Origin: Candidatus Rokuibacteriota bacterium
Lineage (GTDB): Bacteria; Methylomirabilota; Methylomirabilia; Rokubacteriales; CSP1-6
Length of the DNA: 64,000 nt
Assembly (NCBI GenBank): GCA_003220435.1
Contig: QHSL01000059.1
Span: 96,077-160,076 of the forward strand
Direction of reading: 5' to 3'
In this document: positions 45,318-55,704 of the stretch, piece after piece
How positions within the stretch are numbered: position 1 is the first letter of the stretch
Layout: each line of letters starts with the position of its first letter
Position numbers and translations under genes: made by a program
Notes under the pieces: generated by a model
What the model saw: the letters and a program-made list of their open reading frames with translations, nothing else
What the model was told of the DNA's origin: nothing
The model's database searches: none

Positions 45318-47695
45318 GCCCGTCGGCGTCTCGCGTCATCGGCGTTCCGGTCAAGCGGAAGGAAGACTTCCGGCTCCTGACCGGGCGCGGAAAGTTCGCG
45401 GCCGACGTGCGGCTGCCGGGCCTGCTGCAGGCGGCCGCCCTGCGCTCGCCGCATCCGCACGCGCGCATCGCCGCCATTCGTGCCAACGCGGCCCTGGCGC
45501 TTCCCGGCGTCGTCGCCGTGGTCACCGCCGCCGACCTGGGATCGGTGGGCCGCATCCCCGTACGCCTCGGCCAGCGCTCGGGCGCGGGCCCGATCGCGTG
45601 CCTGCAGCCGCCGCTCGCCACCGGCGTCGTCCGCTACGTGGGCGAGCCCGTCGCGTTCGTGATCGCATCGAGCCGTTATCTCGCCGAGGACGCGCTGGAG
45701 CTGATCGAGATCGACTGGGAGCCGCTGCCTGTCGTCAGCGACGTGAACCGCGCGCGCGAGGCCGATGCGCCCGTGCTGCATCCGGCGGCCGGCTCCAACG
45801 TGATCGAGCGTCTGTCGGTGCGCGCCGGCAGCCCGAACGAGGCGCTCGCCGGCGCCGACCGGTGCTTGCGCGAGCGTTTCGCCATCCAGCGCCACACCGG
45901 CGTGCCGATGGAGACGCGCGGGCTCACGGCCGCTCACGATCCCGGCACCGGCGTCCTGACCCTCTGGGGCGTGGCCAAGGTGCCGCACTTCAATCGCCGC
46001 GTCCTCGCCGATCTGCTGGGCCATCCCGAGCATTTGATTCATTTCATCGAGCTGGAAGTGGGCGGCGGCTTCGGGGTGCGCGGCGAGTTCTACCCGGAAG
46101 ACTTCGTCGTGCCGTGGGCGGCGATACGCCTGGGGCGCCCCGTGCAGTGGGTGGAGGACCGGCGCGAGCACCTGATGGCCACGAACCACTCGCGTCAGCA
46201 GTACCACGACGTCGAGATCGGCGTCCGCCGCGACGGCACCATCGTGGCCCTGCGCGACCGGTTCATGGTCGACCTCGGCGGGTACATCCGCACGCACGGC
46301 GTCGTCGTTCCCGAGCTGACGATGGCGCTGCTGCCCGGGCCCTATCGCATTCCGCACTACGAGTGCGAAGCGCTCTGCGTCATGACCAACAAGACGCCGA
46401 CCGGGACCTATCGCGGTCCCGGTCGCTACGAGGGCACGTTCGTCCGCGAGCGATTGATGGACCGTGTGGCGGTCGAGCTGCGGCTCGATCCGGCCGAAGT
46501 CCGCCGGCGCAACTTTATAAGCGTCGGCGAGATGCCCTACGAGGTCGGCGGCGTCTCGCTGGGCCAGCGCACCGTGTACGACTGCGGCGACTATCGCTCG
46601 GCGTTCGACCAGGCGCTGGCCGCCGCGGACTACGAAGCGGTGCGAGCCGAGCAAGCGCGTGCGCGCGCGCAGGGGCGCTATCTCGGGGTCGGCATCGGCT
46701 GCGTGCTCGAGAAGGCCGGCCTCGGGCCCTGGGAGTACGCGCGCGTCGAGGTCGACGGCTCGGGGCGCGTCGTCGTCTACTCAGGCGTCGCCGCCGTGGG
46801 GCAGGGGATCGAGACGACGCTCGCCCAGGTCGTCGCCGAGGAGCTCAACCTGGCCCCCGAGGACGTCACGGTGGTCCACGGCGACAGCGCCCAGGTGCCG
46901 TTCGGCGTCGGTGGCTTCGCGAGCCGCGGCGCCGCCGTCGCGCTCCCGGCCGCGCTCCAGGCGGCGCGCAAGGTCCGCGACAAGATCTTCTGTGTCGCCG
47001 CCGGGCTGCTCGAGGCTCACGAAGGCGACCTCGTGCTCGAGAACGGGGCGGTTCACGTGCGAGGCCTGCCCGGCAAGTCAGTGGCGCTTCGCCAGCTCGC
47101 GCGCGCCGCGGTGCCGGGCCCGCCGGGCATGGAGCCCGGGCTCTACGCCGCGCATTTCTTCGAGGCGCCGAAGATGACCTATCCGTACGGGACGCACGTG
47201 GCGGTGGTCGAGGTCGACCCCGCGACGGGCCGCGTGGCGCTCCGCAAGTACGTCGTCACCTACGACGTCGGCCGCGCGATCAACCCGATGATCGTCGACG
47301 GCCAGATCCTGGGCGGGCTCGCCCAGGGCCTCGGCGGCGCGATCCTCGAGGAGCTGGTCTACGATGACCAGGGCCAGCCCCTGACGACGACATTCATGGA
47401 CTACCTGGTGCCGACGGCGATGGAGATGCCCGAGGGGACGATCGTGAAGATCCTCGAGGAGACGCCGACGCCGCTGAATCCCCTCGGGGTCAAGGGCGTG
47501 GGCGAGGGTGGAAGCTCCGGCGCCGGCGCCGCGATCGCGAACGCGGTGGCCGACGCGCTGGCGCCGTTCGGCGTCACGATCAGGGAGCTGCCGCTCTCGC
47601 CCGGCCGCATCGTGGGGCTCCTCCGCGCTGTCGGCTCGCCCGCATCGCTCGACGCCCACGACCCCCGGGCGCCCCAGGAGATCGCTCATGACTGA
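45314..47695 (+). CDS. xanthine dehydrogenase family molybdopterin-binding subunit
   Basis: RLLTGRGKFAADVRLPGLLQAAALRSPHPHARI, GTYRGPGRYEGTFVRERLMDRVA, GVGEGGSSGAGAAIANAVADAL; probable CTG start overlapping the SDR stop (CTGA). Confidence 0.88.
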   Translation: MSPSASRVIGVPVKRKEDFRLLTGRGKFAADVRLPGLLQAAALRSPHPHARIAAIRANAALALPGVVAVVTAADLGSVGRIPVRLGQRSGAGPIACLQPPLATGVVRYVGEPVAFVIASSRYLAEDALELIEIDWEPLPVVSDVNRAREADAPVLHPAAGSNVIERLSVRAGSPNEALAGADRCLRERFAIQRHTGVPMETRGLTAAHDPGTGVLTLWGVAKVPHFNRRVLADLLGHPEHLIHFIELEVGGGFGVRGEFYPEDFVVPWAAIRLGRPVQWVEDRREHLMATNHSRQQYHDVEIGVRRDGTIVALRDRFMVDLGGYIRTHGVVVPELTMALLPGPYRIPHYECEALCVMTNKTPTGTYRGPGRYEGTFVRERLMDRVAVELRLDPAEVRRRNFISVGEMPYEVGGVSLGQRTVYDCGDYRSAFDQALAAADYEAVRAEQARARAQGRYLGVGIGCVLEKAGLGPWEYARVEVDGSGRVVVYSGVAAVGQGIETTLAQVVAEELNLAPEDVTVVHGDSAQVPFGVGGFASRGAAVALPAALQAARKVRDKIFCVAAGLLEAHEGDLVLENGAVHVRGLPGKSVALRQLARAAVPGPPGMEPGLYAAHFFEAPKMTYPYGTHVAVVEVDPATGRVALRKYVVTYDVGRAINPMIVDGQILGGLAQGLGGAILEELVYDDQGQPLTTTFMDYLVPTAMEMPEGTIVKILEETPTPLNPLGVKGVGEGGSSGAGAAIANAVADALAPFGVTIRELPLSPGRIVGLLRAVGSPASLDAHDPRAPQEIAHD

Positions 47696-48461
47696 CCGGA
47701 TCGCGTCGCGGTTTCACTCGCTCGCGCTCGCGTCGCTCGGGCTGGCGCTGATGTTAACCGCCGCGCCCGCGCCGGCGCGGGCCACGGAGACGATCAAGGT
47801 GGGCTTCATGGCGCCGCTGAGCGGCATCTTCGCCCAGGCGGGAACGGACATGCTCGAGGGCATCAAGCTGGCCTTCGAGCAGATCGGCTATCAGACCGCT
47901 GGTCGCAAGATCGAGCTGATCGAAGAGGACGACGAGGGTAACCCGGCCGTCGCGCAAGCCAAGTACCGCAAGCTGGTCTCGCAGGACCGAATTCACATGC
48001 TCACCGGCGTCTTGTTGTCGAACATCGGCGACGGGCTCATCCCGCCGATCGAGGGCGAAGCTCGCGAGCGTGCCGAGCGTCGCGCGCTGCGCGTGATCGG
48101 CACTTGCTTTCTGCTGCTCGTGGTCTACGTCGCGTACGAGTCGATCGCGGTGCTCGTCACGCGCCGGGCGCCCGATACGAGCACGATCGGGATCGTCCTT
48201 GCTGCGTCGTCGCTGATCGTCATGCCGATCCTCGTGCACTTCAAGCGGCGCGTGGCGCGCGAGCTCGGAAGCGGCGCGCTGGAGGCCGAGGCGCGGCAGA
48301 CCCGCGTGAGCGCCTACCTCTCGGCGATTCTCGTCGTCGGTCTCGGACTGAACGCGGCCTTTGGCTGGTGGTGGGCGGATCCGGTCGCGGCGCTCGGCAT
48401 GGCGCCGCGCATCGCCCGCGAGGGCGTCGACGCGGTCCGCGGGCGCACGTGCTGCGACTGA
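47688..48461 (+). CDS. chimeric ORF: N-terminus of a Leu/Ile/Val-type ABC binding protein fused to a truncated cation-efflux (CDF-like) protein
   Basis: Residues about 1-120: IKVGFMAPLSGIFAQAGTDMLEGIKLAFEQIGYQTAGRKIELIEEDDEGNPAVAQAKYRKLVSQDRIHMLTGVLLSNIGDGLIPPIE; then ERAERRALRVIGTCFLLLVVYVAYESIAVLV...LSAILVVGLGLNAAFGWWWADPVAALGMAPRIAREGVDAVRGRTCCD. Confidence 0.75.
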   Translation: MTDRIASRFHSLALASLGLALMLTAAPAPARATETIKVGFMAPLSGIFAQAGTDMLEGIKLAFEQIGYQTAGRKIELIEEDDEGNPAVAQAKYRKLVSQDRIHMLTGVLLSNIGDGLIPPIEGEARERAERRALRVIGTCFLLLVVYVAYESIAVLVTRRAPDTSTIGIVLAASSLIVMPILVHFKRRVARELGSGALEAEARQTRVSAYLSAILVVGLGLNAAFGWWWADPVAALGMAPRIAREGVDAVRGRTCCD

Positions 48462-48490
48462 CCGCCGGTCCATTCGGTGCACATGCTAAG

Positions 48491-48775
48491 ATGTCGATGA
48501 TGCGATGTGTCCTTCGCCCGGTGCTGATCGTGATCACGCTGGCACTCTGGGTCGTCGCCGGCCCAGTCGGCATGGCCTTCGACGGTTGCGCCATGATGAG
48601 CGCGATGTGCGCGGCGCCCTGCGGCGTTCTGCCCTATATCGTGGCGCCGGTGGCCCCCGACCTCGCCGTCCGGTCTCCGCTCGCTTACCTGGGAGCGTCG
48701 TTCGACGAACAGCCCACGGTTCTCAGCGTCCGGCCTCTTACACCGCCGCCCAAGTCCGCACTCCTCTCCGCGTAG
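48491..48775 (+). CDS. small Cys/Met-containing membrane protein upstream of cusA
   Basis: 94 aa with one TM segment (VLIVITLALWVVAGPVGMAFDGCAMMSAMCAAPCGVLPY). Confidence 0.5.
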   Translation: MSMMRCVLRPVLIVITLALWVVAGPVGMAFDGCAMMSAMCAAPCGVLPYIVAPVAPDLAVRSPLAYLGASFDEQPTVLSVRPLTPPPKSALLSA

Positions 48776-48860
48776 CGTCCTGACGTTCGTCGCGTTGTCA
48801 CGATAGGCGTCGCGCCTCGCGCGCTCCTGTGCGCGTTCGCGATGCGGTGGAGGACCGTGC

Positions 48861-51800
48861 GTGATCGACTGGCTCATCGAGTTGTCACTGAGGAACCGCT
48901 TTCTCGTCGTCGCGTTTTTTCTTCTGGTGGGCGGCTGGGGCTACTGGGCTTTGCTCACCACGCCGATCGACGCGATCCCGGATCTCTCCGACAACCAGGT
49001 GATCGTCTTCACCGACTGGACGGGACGGTCGCCGCAGGAGGTCGAGGATCAGATCACGTATCCGCTGACGGTGAGCCTCCAGGGGCTGCCGGGCGTGCGG
49101 GTTGTCAGGTCCTCGTCCGCCTTTGGCTTCTCGATGATCAACGTCATCTTCGAGGATAACGTCGACCTCTACTTCGCGCGCTCCCGAGTGCTCGAGCGGC
49201 TGCAGCTCCTGAGCAAGTCGCTGCCGACGGGCACCGTGCCCACGCTGGGTCCTGATGCGACCGGGGTCGGCCACGTCTTCTGGTACACCGTCGAGGGGAA
49301 GGGCCACTCGCTGCGCGAACTCCGCTCCATCCAGGACTGGTTCATCCGCTACCAGCTCAACGCCGTGCCCGGGGTGGCGGAGGTCGCCAGCATCGGCGGC
49401 GTCGTCAGGCAATACCAGATCGACGTGGATCCGAACCGGCTCCGCGCCTATAAGATCCCGCTGTCGGCGGTCGTCGACGCGGTCATGCGGAGCAACCGCA
49501 ATGTCGGTGGCAATGTGGTCGAGGCCAGCGGCACCTGGTCCGTGGTACGGGGGCTCGGGCTCGTCGAGAGCACGCGCGATCTGGAGGACGTCGTCGTTGC
49601 GGCTGAGAACGGGGTGCCCATCTTCGTCCGCCAGGTCGCGGCCGTGAAGGTCGGCGACGCCTTCCGGGCGGCCGCGCTCGTCAAGGGCTCGAACGAGGCG
49701 GTCGGCGGCGTCGTGGTCGCGCGCTACGGCGTCAGCACCGTGGACGTGATCAACCGGGTGAAGGGGAAAATCCAGGCGCTCCAGGCGGGACTGCCGGCAG
49801 GCGTCAAGATTGTGCCCTTCTATGACCGCTCGGCGCTGATCGAGCGCGCCGTCAACACGCTCCGGCGCGCGCTCATCGAGGAGACGATCGTCGTCACGCT
49901 CGTCAACATCATCTTCCTGCTGCATTTCCGGTCCGTGCTCATCGTCACCATCCCGCTGCCGCTCGCCGTCCTGACGGCGTTCCTCTTCATGCGGTATCTG
50001 GATATCAGCTCCAACATCATGTCCCTGGCTGGCATTGCCATCGCCATCGGCGTGCTGGTCGATGCGGCCATCGTCGTGACCGAGAACGCTTTCCGGTTCA
50101 TGGAGAAGCGTCGGGTCGACCCGCGCGATCGGAGGCGCGTGACCGAGACGGTGCTCGACGCCACCCGGCTCGTGGGCCGTCCGATCTTCTTCTCGATGGC
50201 GATCATCATCCTGGCCTTCATCCCGGTCTTCGCCCTCACCGGGCAGGAGGGCAAGCTCTTCCATCCGCTCGCCTTCACCAAGACGTTCTCCATGGTCGGC
50301 GCGACGATTCTCTCCGTGACGCTCGTCCCGGTGCTCTGCAGCTTGCTCATCGGGGGGAGGATCCGTGGTGAGGAGAGCAACCCGATCATGCGGCCGCTCG
50401 TCTGGCTGTACCGGCCGGTGCTGGACTTCGCGCTGCGCCATCGGGCCGTCACGCTCGGAATCGCCGCCGTCGCGGTGGCGGGCGCCCTGGCGCTTGTCCC
50501 GCGTATCGGCAAGGAGTTCATGCCGCCGTTGAACGAGGGCGATCTGATGTTCATGCCGGTGACCGACCCCGCAATCTCGCTCACGCAGGCCATCGAGATC
50601 GTCAAGACGCAGAACGCCGCCATCGGCAAGTTTCCGGAAGTCGCCTCGGTGGTCGCGAAGATCGCGCGCGCCGATACGTCGACGGACCCGGCGCCGGTGA
50701 ACATGACCGAGACCATCGTGAGCCTCAAGCCCGAGACCGCATGGCGGCGGGGCATGACGCGCGAGAAGCTCATCGGCGAGATGGACGCCGCGACGACTCT
50801 GCCAGGCGTGTCGAACATCTGGACCCAGCCGATCATCAACCGGATCAACATGCTGACGACCGGGATCCGCTCGGAAGTCGGCGTGAAGGTGTTCGGCAAC
50901 GACCTCCAGGTCCTCCAGGAGCGGGCGGCGACGGTCGCGGACGACCTCGACGTCCGCATCAATCGGCAAGCCGCGGCACGCTACGGGATCACGGTGGGAG
51001 CGATCCAGGACGTGATCGAGACCGCCGTCGGCGAGACCCACCTCACGGTGACCATCGAGGGCCGCCAGCGCTTCCCGGTGCGCGTGCGCTACGCCCCCGA
51101 GTACCGCGCGAACGCTCAGGCGCTCGGAAGCGTTCTCGTCGCGGCGCCGAATGGGACGCCGGTCCCGCTCGGTCAGCTCGCCGCGATCAGACAGGTGTCG
51201 GGGCCGGCCATGATATCGAGCGAGAACGGTTTGCTCGTCGTCACGGTGCTCCTGAACGTGCGCGGCCGGGACGTCGGCAGTTTCGTCGATGAGGCCCGGC
51301 AGGTGATCGCGCGAACGGTTCCGCTCCCCCAGGGCTCCTACGTCGAATGGAGCGGCCAGTACGAGAACGAGATCCGGGCCCGCCAGCGGCTGCAGATCGT
51401 CATCCCGATCGTCCTGCTGGTGATCTACTTCCTTCTCTACCTGACATACCGCTCATTTCTCGACGCCGCGCAGGTGCTTCTCGCGGTGCCGTTCGCGCTC
51501 GCCGGGGGCATCTACCTGCTGTACGCGCTCGGCTACCACATGTCGGTGGCGGTCTGGATCGGGTTCATCGCCCTGTTCGGCACGGCCGTCCAGACGGCCG
51601 TCGTCATGGTGATCTACCTGGAGGAGGCCGTCGCCCGGGAGCGCGAAGAGCTTGGCGGCCGTCTGACGCCGCAGGCGCTCCTGGAGGCGGTGAAGGAAGG
51701 GGCGTTGCTAAGGCTGCGGCCGAAGGTCATGACGGTCTCGACGATCGTGGCCAGCTTGCTGCCGATCATGTGGAGCCACTCGACGGGCGCCGAGGTCATG

Positions 51801-51968
51801 AAGCCGCTGGCCACCCCCGTGCTCGGCGGCATGGTGAGCTCGCTCGGCCTCGTGCTCATCGTGACGCCTGTCATCTTCTATTGGTTGAGGGAACGAGACC
51901 TGCGGCGCGTGGAGGCCGAGGGGCTACGCAATCTGACAACACACAACGAGGAGGGGGCACGAGCATGA
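48861..51968 (+). CDS. cusA: CusA/CzcA-type heavy-metal RND efflux transporter
   Basis: [17 protein letters not shown]...[38 protein letters not shown]4 region [30 protein letters not shown]. Confidence 0.93.
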   Translation: MIDWLIELSLRNRFLVVAFFLLVGGWGYWALLTTPIDAIPDLSDNQVIVFTDWTGRSPQEVEDQITYPLTVSLQGLPGVRVVRSSSAFGFSMINVIFEDNVDLYFARSRVLERLQLLSKSLPTGTVPTLGPDATGVGHVFWYTVEGKGHSLRELRSIQDWFIRYQLNAVPGVAEVASIGGVVRQYQIDVDPNRLRAYKIPLSAVVDAVMRSNRNVGGNVVEASGTWSVVRGLGLVESTRDLEDVVVAAENGVPIFVRQVAAVKVGDAFRAAALVKGSNEAVGGVVVARYGVSTVDVINRVKGKIQALQAGLPAGVKIVPFYDRSALIERAVNTLRRALIEETIVVTLVNIIFLLHFRSVLIVTIPLPLAVLTAFLFMRYLDISSNIMSLAGIAIAIGVLVDAAIVVTENAFRFMEKRRVDPRDRRRVTETVLDATRLVGRPIFFSMAIIILAFIPVFALTGQEGKLFHPLAFTKTFSMVGATILSVTLVPVLCSLLIGGRIRGEESNPIMRPLVWLYRPVLDFALRHRAVTLGIAAVAVAGALALVPRIGKEFMPPLNEGDLMFMPVTDPAISLTQAIEIVKTQNAAIGKFPEVASVVAKIARADTSTDPAPVNMTETIVSLKPETAWRRGMTREKLIGEMDAATTLPGVSNIWTQPIINRINMLTTGIRSEVGVKVFGNDLQVLQERAATVADDLDVRINRQAAARYGITVGAIQDVIETAVGETHLTVTIEGRQRFPVRVRYAPEYRANAQALGSVLVAAPNGTPVPLGQLAAIRQVSGPAMISSENGLLVVTVLLNVRGRDVGSFVDEARQVIARTVPLPQGSYVEWSGQYENEIRARQRLQIVIPIVLLVIYFLLYLTYRSFLDAAQVLLAVPFALAGGIYLLYALGYHMSVAVWIGFIALFGTAVQTAVVMVIYLEEAVAREREELGGRLTPQALLEAVKEGALLRLRPKVMTVSTIVASLLPIMWSHSTGAEVMKPLATPVLGGMVSSLGLVLIVTPVIFYWLRERDLRRVEAEGLRNLTTHNEEGARA

Positions 51969-52375
51969 TGCGGCTGATGGCGACTCTCACGGTGGCGGCC
52001 CTGTTCGTGGTGGCCGCAGCGCACGTCGCGGCTGCCGAGCTGAAGCCGATTCACACGCAGAAGACGAAGGACGTGGTCGTGGCCCTGGCGAGCGAGTCGG
52101 GGCAGTGGAAGCAAGGGAAGAACGAGTTCGTCCTCGAGTTCACCTCGGCCAAGGACAAGCAGCCGGTGGACGCCGGCAAGGTGACCTTGAATACGAGCAT
52201 GACGATGAGCGGAATGGCCCCAATGATCGCCGGAGCGACGCTATCGCCGGACAAGTCGCCGGGCCGCTACACCGGCACGATCACCTTTCCAGACAGCGGG
52301 GCCCGACAGGTCACCGTGACCTGGGACGGACCCGCCGGCAAGGGCTCCACGAAGTTCTCCGTCTCGGTACGGTAG
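51965..52375 (+). CDS. FixH/YtkA-like periplasmic protein
   Basis: Signal peptide; [76 protein letters not shown]. Confidence 0.75.
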   Translation: MMRLMATLTVAALFVVAAAHVAAAELKPIHTQKTKDVVVALASESGQWKQGKNEFVLEFTSAKDKQPVDAGKVTLNTSMTMSGMAPMIAGATLSPDKSPGRYTGTITFPDSGARQVTVTWDGPAGKGSTKFSVSVR

Positions 52376-52383
52376 GCGCGGCA

Positions 52384-53670
52384 ATGCGACGCGCCGTGGC
52401 GGTGTGGACACTCGTGACGATCGGTCTCGCCGCGCTCGCGCACGGGCTCGCCGTCGGTCAGACGGCGAGCGAGCTGACGGTGGACGAGCTCGTCGGCCGC
52501 GCGCTGGCCGACAACCCCGACCTCATGGCGGCGAGGATCGAGGTGGAGGCGGCGGCGGCCCGGGTGCAGCAGGCGGGGCTTCGGCCCAACCCCACGCTCG
52601 AGCTGGGGGGCCAGAAGGCGATCAGCCCGGACAACAATCTAAACGTCGGCCTGTCGTTGCCGCTCGACCTCAACGGTCGCAAGGCGGGCCGCGTGGGTGT
52701 GGCGGAACGCGAGCTGGACGTCAGGCGTCGGCAGGTCGCCGATCGCGAGCGCCGTCTGCGCGCCGATGTACGCATGAAGGCCGGCGAGGTCCTGGGGGCG
52801 CAGCGGAGCCTGCGGGTGATCGATGAGCTGCTGCAAGTCAATCGGGACGGGCTCGCGCTCGTGGAGAGCCGCGTACGTGCGGGCGCGGCGCCAGCGTTGG
52901 AGGAGAGCCTGCAGGTGGTCGAGGTCAACCGGCTCGATGCGAGCCGTCAGCTCGCCCAGAGCCGCGTCGAGATCGCGACGCTGCAGCTCAAGGCGCTCGC
53001 CGGCATGGCCCCGGAAGCGCCGCTCGTCGTGACAGGCGACCTGGCGCCCGCGCCGTCACCCCTCAGCCCGACCGAGGCCATGCGGCGCTCGATCAGCGAG
53101 AGGCCGGACCTGGCGGCGGCGCGGGCAGAGGTGGCCGTGGCGGCCGCGATGGTGAAGAAGGAGCAGGCCGAGGGGCGCTGGGACGCCAGCATCAGCGTAG
53201 GCTATCAGCGGCAGGACTTCGGCTTCAATTTGAATGGTCTGACGGCCAGCGGCCAGACCCGGCCCATTCAGGACGTCTTCCACTACTTCGGCGGCGGCAT
53301 CAGCATCACGCTACCCGTGCGCAACGGCAACGAAGGAAACATCGCCGCGGCGATCGCGGCCGAACGCGCCGCCGCGCGCCGCGTCGAATTCACGGTGTTG
53401 ACGGTGCAACAGGAGGTGGCCGCCGCGTTCACGCAGTTCGATGCGGCTCAGCGGTCGCTCCAGCTCTACGAGCGGGGCGTCCGCGACGTGGCGCGTCGCA
53501 ATCTGGCGGTCGTGCGGCAAGCCTACCAGCTGGGCCGGGGCTCGCTGCTCGACGTTGTCGCCGAGCAGCGGCGATACATCGAGGTCGAGAACGGCTACAC
53601 CGACGCGCTGAAACAGGTCTATGACGCGGCGGTCGACATCGAGCGCGCGGTCGGCGTCGCCGGCCGCTGA
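52384..53670 (+). CDS. cusC: TolC family outer-membrane protein
   Basis: LTVDELVGRALADNPDLMAARIEVEAAAARVQQAGLRPNPTLELGGQ...; efflux OEP repeat architecture. Confidence 0.9.
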   Translation: MRRAVAVWTLVTIGLAALAHGLAVGQTASELTVDELVGRALADNPDLMAARIEVEAAAARVQQAGLRPNPTLELGGQKAISPDNNLNVGLSLPLDLNGRKAGRVGVAERELDVRRRQVADRERRLRADVRMKAGEVLGAQRSLRVIDELLQVNRDGLALVESRVRAGAAPALEESLQVVEVNRLDASRQLAQSRVEIATLQLKALAGMAPEAPLVVTGDLAPAPSPLSPTEAMRRSISERPDLAAARAEVAVAAAMVKKEQAEGRWDASISVGYQRQDFGFNLNGLTASGQTRPIQDVFHYFGGGISITLPVRNGNEGNIAAAIAAERAAARRVEFTVLTVQQEVAAAFTQFDAAQRSLQLYERGVRDVARRNLAVVRQAYQLGRGSLLDVVAEQRRYIEVENGYTDALKQVYDAAVDIERAVGVAGR

Positions 53671-53683
53671 ACGAGGGACGAGC

Positions 53684-54952
53684 ATGGAACGCGGCGGACG
53701 CCCACGGCATCCGATGCGACGGCACCTCTGGCAAGGTCTGATCGGTATCGCGTTGATCGCCGCCGGTCTCGCGAGCGGTGTCGTCTGGAGCGAGCGGCGC
53801 GGCGTGCAGAAGCAGACTGCTTCGAGCGCGTCGACGCCGACCGGTGCAATGCCCGCCATGCCAGGGATGCCGGCGAAGGCTTCGATGCCGCCCGGCGACG
53901 ATGTGGTCGAGGTGTCGTTGACTCCCGAGGCGATCGAGCGGGCCGGAATCAAGACCGCTGTCGTCGGGGTGCAAAGCACGGTGTCGGGAATCACCGTGCC
54001 GGGCACGGTGACCACGAACGCCTACCGTGATATCAAGGTCAACTCCCTGGTCGGAGGCATCGTGCGGCAGGTGTCCGCCGACCTCGGCGCCACCGTCAGC
54101 CACAGCCAGCCGCTCGCCGTGGTCTTCAGCGCCGAGCTGGCCGACGCGCAGGTGAAATACCTGTCGATGCAAGCAATGCTGGAAGCCGATCACCAGAAGC
54201 TCGTGCGTAGCGAGAAGCTCGTGGCCCTCGGCGCCGCCAGCCGCCAGGAGCTCGAGGAAGTGACGGCGACCCACGCCGGGCACGCGACGGAAGTCGCGGC
54301 GGCTCGACAGCGATTGCTCTTGCTCGGGATGGCACCGGAGCAGGTTGCTGGCCTGACCGACGCCTTCCACGTCGTCTCGGATGTCGTCGTCCGCGCGCCG
54401 GTCGACGGCACGGTGATCGCGCGGAGCGTGAATCCCGGGCAGGTGGTGGGCGCGGCCCAGGAGCTCTTCGTCGTGACCGACCTGCGCACCGTCTGGGTGA
54501 TCGGCGATCTCTACGAGAAGGACTTCGCGAGCGTCAGAGTCGGATCGCCGGCGACCATCACGATTCCGGCCCGGCCGAGGGCCGTCTCGAACGGTCGGGT
54601 CGCGTACATCGATCCGCGCGTGGATCAGACGACCCGGACGGCGAAGGTGCGAGTCGAAGTGCCGAACCGGGACATGGAGCTTCGGCTCGGCATGTATGTG
54701 ACGCTCGACTTTCGTACCGGCGCAGGCGAGCGGAGCATCGTTGTGCCGCGCGAGGCGGTTCAGGCGGTCGGTGAGCGCAGCGTCGTCTACGTTCCGGTCG
54801 AGGGTGACGAAGGACGTTTTGCGGAGCGCCCCGTGAAGCTCGGTGCTGCGGTAGGGGAGTTGGTGCAGGTGCTCGAGGGCGTGAAGGCGGGCGAGCGCGT
54901 CGTCACCGCCGGCAGCTTCTTTCTGAGGGGAGAGGCGGCGCGCAGCCGATAG
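53684..54952 (+). CDS. cusB: RND efflux periplasmic adaptor (CusB-type)
   Basis: Met-rich N-terminal linker TGAMPAMPGMPAKASMPPG; barrel-sandwich hybrid GGIVRQVSADLGATVSHSQPLAVVFSAEL...VVRAPVDGTVIARSVNPGQVV. Confidence 0.9.
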   Translation: MERGGRPRHPMRRHLWQGLIGIALIAAGLASGVVWSERRGVQKQTASSASTPTGAMPAMPGMPAKASMPPGDDVVEVSLTPEAIERAGIKTAVVGVQSTVSGITVPGTVTTNAYRDIKVNSLVGGIVRQVSADLGATVSHSQPLAVVFSAELADAQVKYLSMQAMLEADHQKLVRSEKLVALGAASRQELEEVTATHAGHATEVAAARQRLLLLGMAPEQVAGLTDAFHVVSDVVVRAPVDGTVIARSVNPGQVVGAAQELFVVTDLRTVWVIGDLYEKDFASVRVGSPATITIPARPRAVSNGRVAYIDPRVDQTTRTAKVRVEVPNRDMELRLGMYVTLDFRTGAGERSIVVPREAVQAVGERSVVYVPVEGDEGRFAERPVKLGAAVGELVQVLEGVKAGERVVTAGSFFLRGEAARSR

Positions 54953-54973
54953 GGCGGATGGCCGGCAATCTCC

Positions 54974-55543
54974 TCACACCAGCCACCGCGCCAGTCGCAT
55001 GAGCCGGTTGCCGCGCGCGGCCGCGCGCTCGAAGGGACCGGCAAGAAAGGCGTCGATCCCGAAGGAGCGGCCGGCCCCGGTCAGGAGAAAGACTGCGGGG
55101 AGCATGATGAGCATCGTGTAGGTCCAGCCCCACTCGTGCGGGACGTTCAGGATCCCGATCGTGATGTTGGCCGCCATGCCGAGGGCGACGAACGACCCCA
55201 GGCGCGTGAACAGGCCAAGGATCAGCGTGACGGCGATGAAGGTCTCGGTGATCAGGGTCATCCAGCCGAAGAAGGTCCAGTGGGGAATCATGACGTTGAC
55301 GAGGAAATCTTTGTAAGCCGGCACCGTCGGGAACTGGATCTCCTGGTGGACCCAGTACCAGAGGCCGCCACCCGAGCGGCGTCCGAAGTCGTCGGACGGA
55401 ACCTTCCACTTGGACTGCTGCCACCACAGCACGCCGTAGAGAACGCGCGCCAGCCCGAGCGGCCAGAGCGGTGCGGTCGCCCGCAGCCAGCCGGCCAGCC
55501 CGTGTTGAGCATCGTCCGATGAAGTCTCGGCGTTCGCGCTCAT
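54974..55543 (-). CDS. DoxX family membrane protein
   Basis: LARVLYGVLWWQQSKWKVP...GWMTLITETFIAVTLILGLFTRLGSFVALGMAANI. Confidence 0.8.
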   Translation of the reverse strand: MSANAETSSDDAQHGLAGWLRATAPLWPLGLARVLYGVLWWQQSKWKVPSDDFGRRSGGGLWYWVHQEIQFPTVPAYKDFLVNVMIPHWTFFGWMTLITETFIAVTLILGLFTRLGSFVALGMAANITIGILNVPHEWGWTYTMLIMLPAVFLLTGAGRSFGIDAFLAGPFERAAARGNRLMRLARWLV

Positions 55544-55704
55544 CGCATCCCCCTTTGCGCCTGCTTCGTGGCAAGATCCACGCGGCCGGCACCAACGTCG
55601 ACCAGGAGGCTCACTCGCGTCCCCATCCTTCAGACACCGGATCGCGGCCGCCGGTTCCGCCGGCCTTTCACCTGCACCAGTATCGCTCGCTTCTGACGGG
55701 AATA

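Noticed and set aside
48885-51041. 718-aa minus-strand ORF opposite cusA (and 62009-63970 minus opposite the cytochrome-porin)
   Set aside because: Composition typical of antisense frames in high-GC DNA; no recognisable domains.
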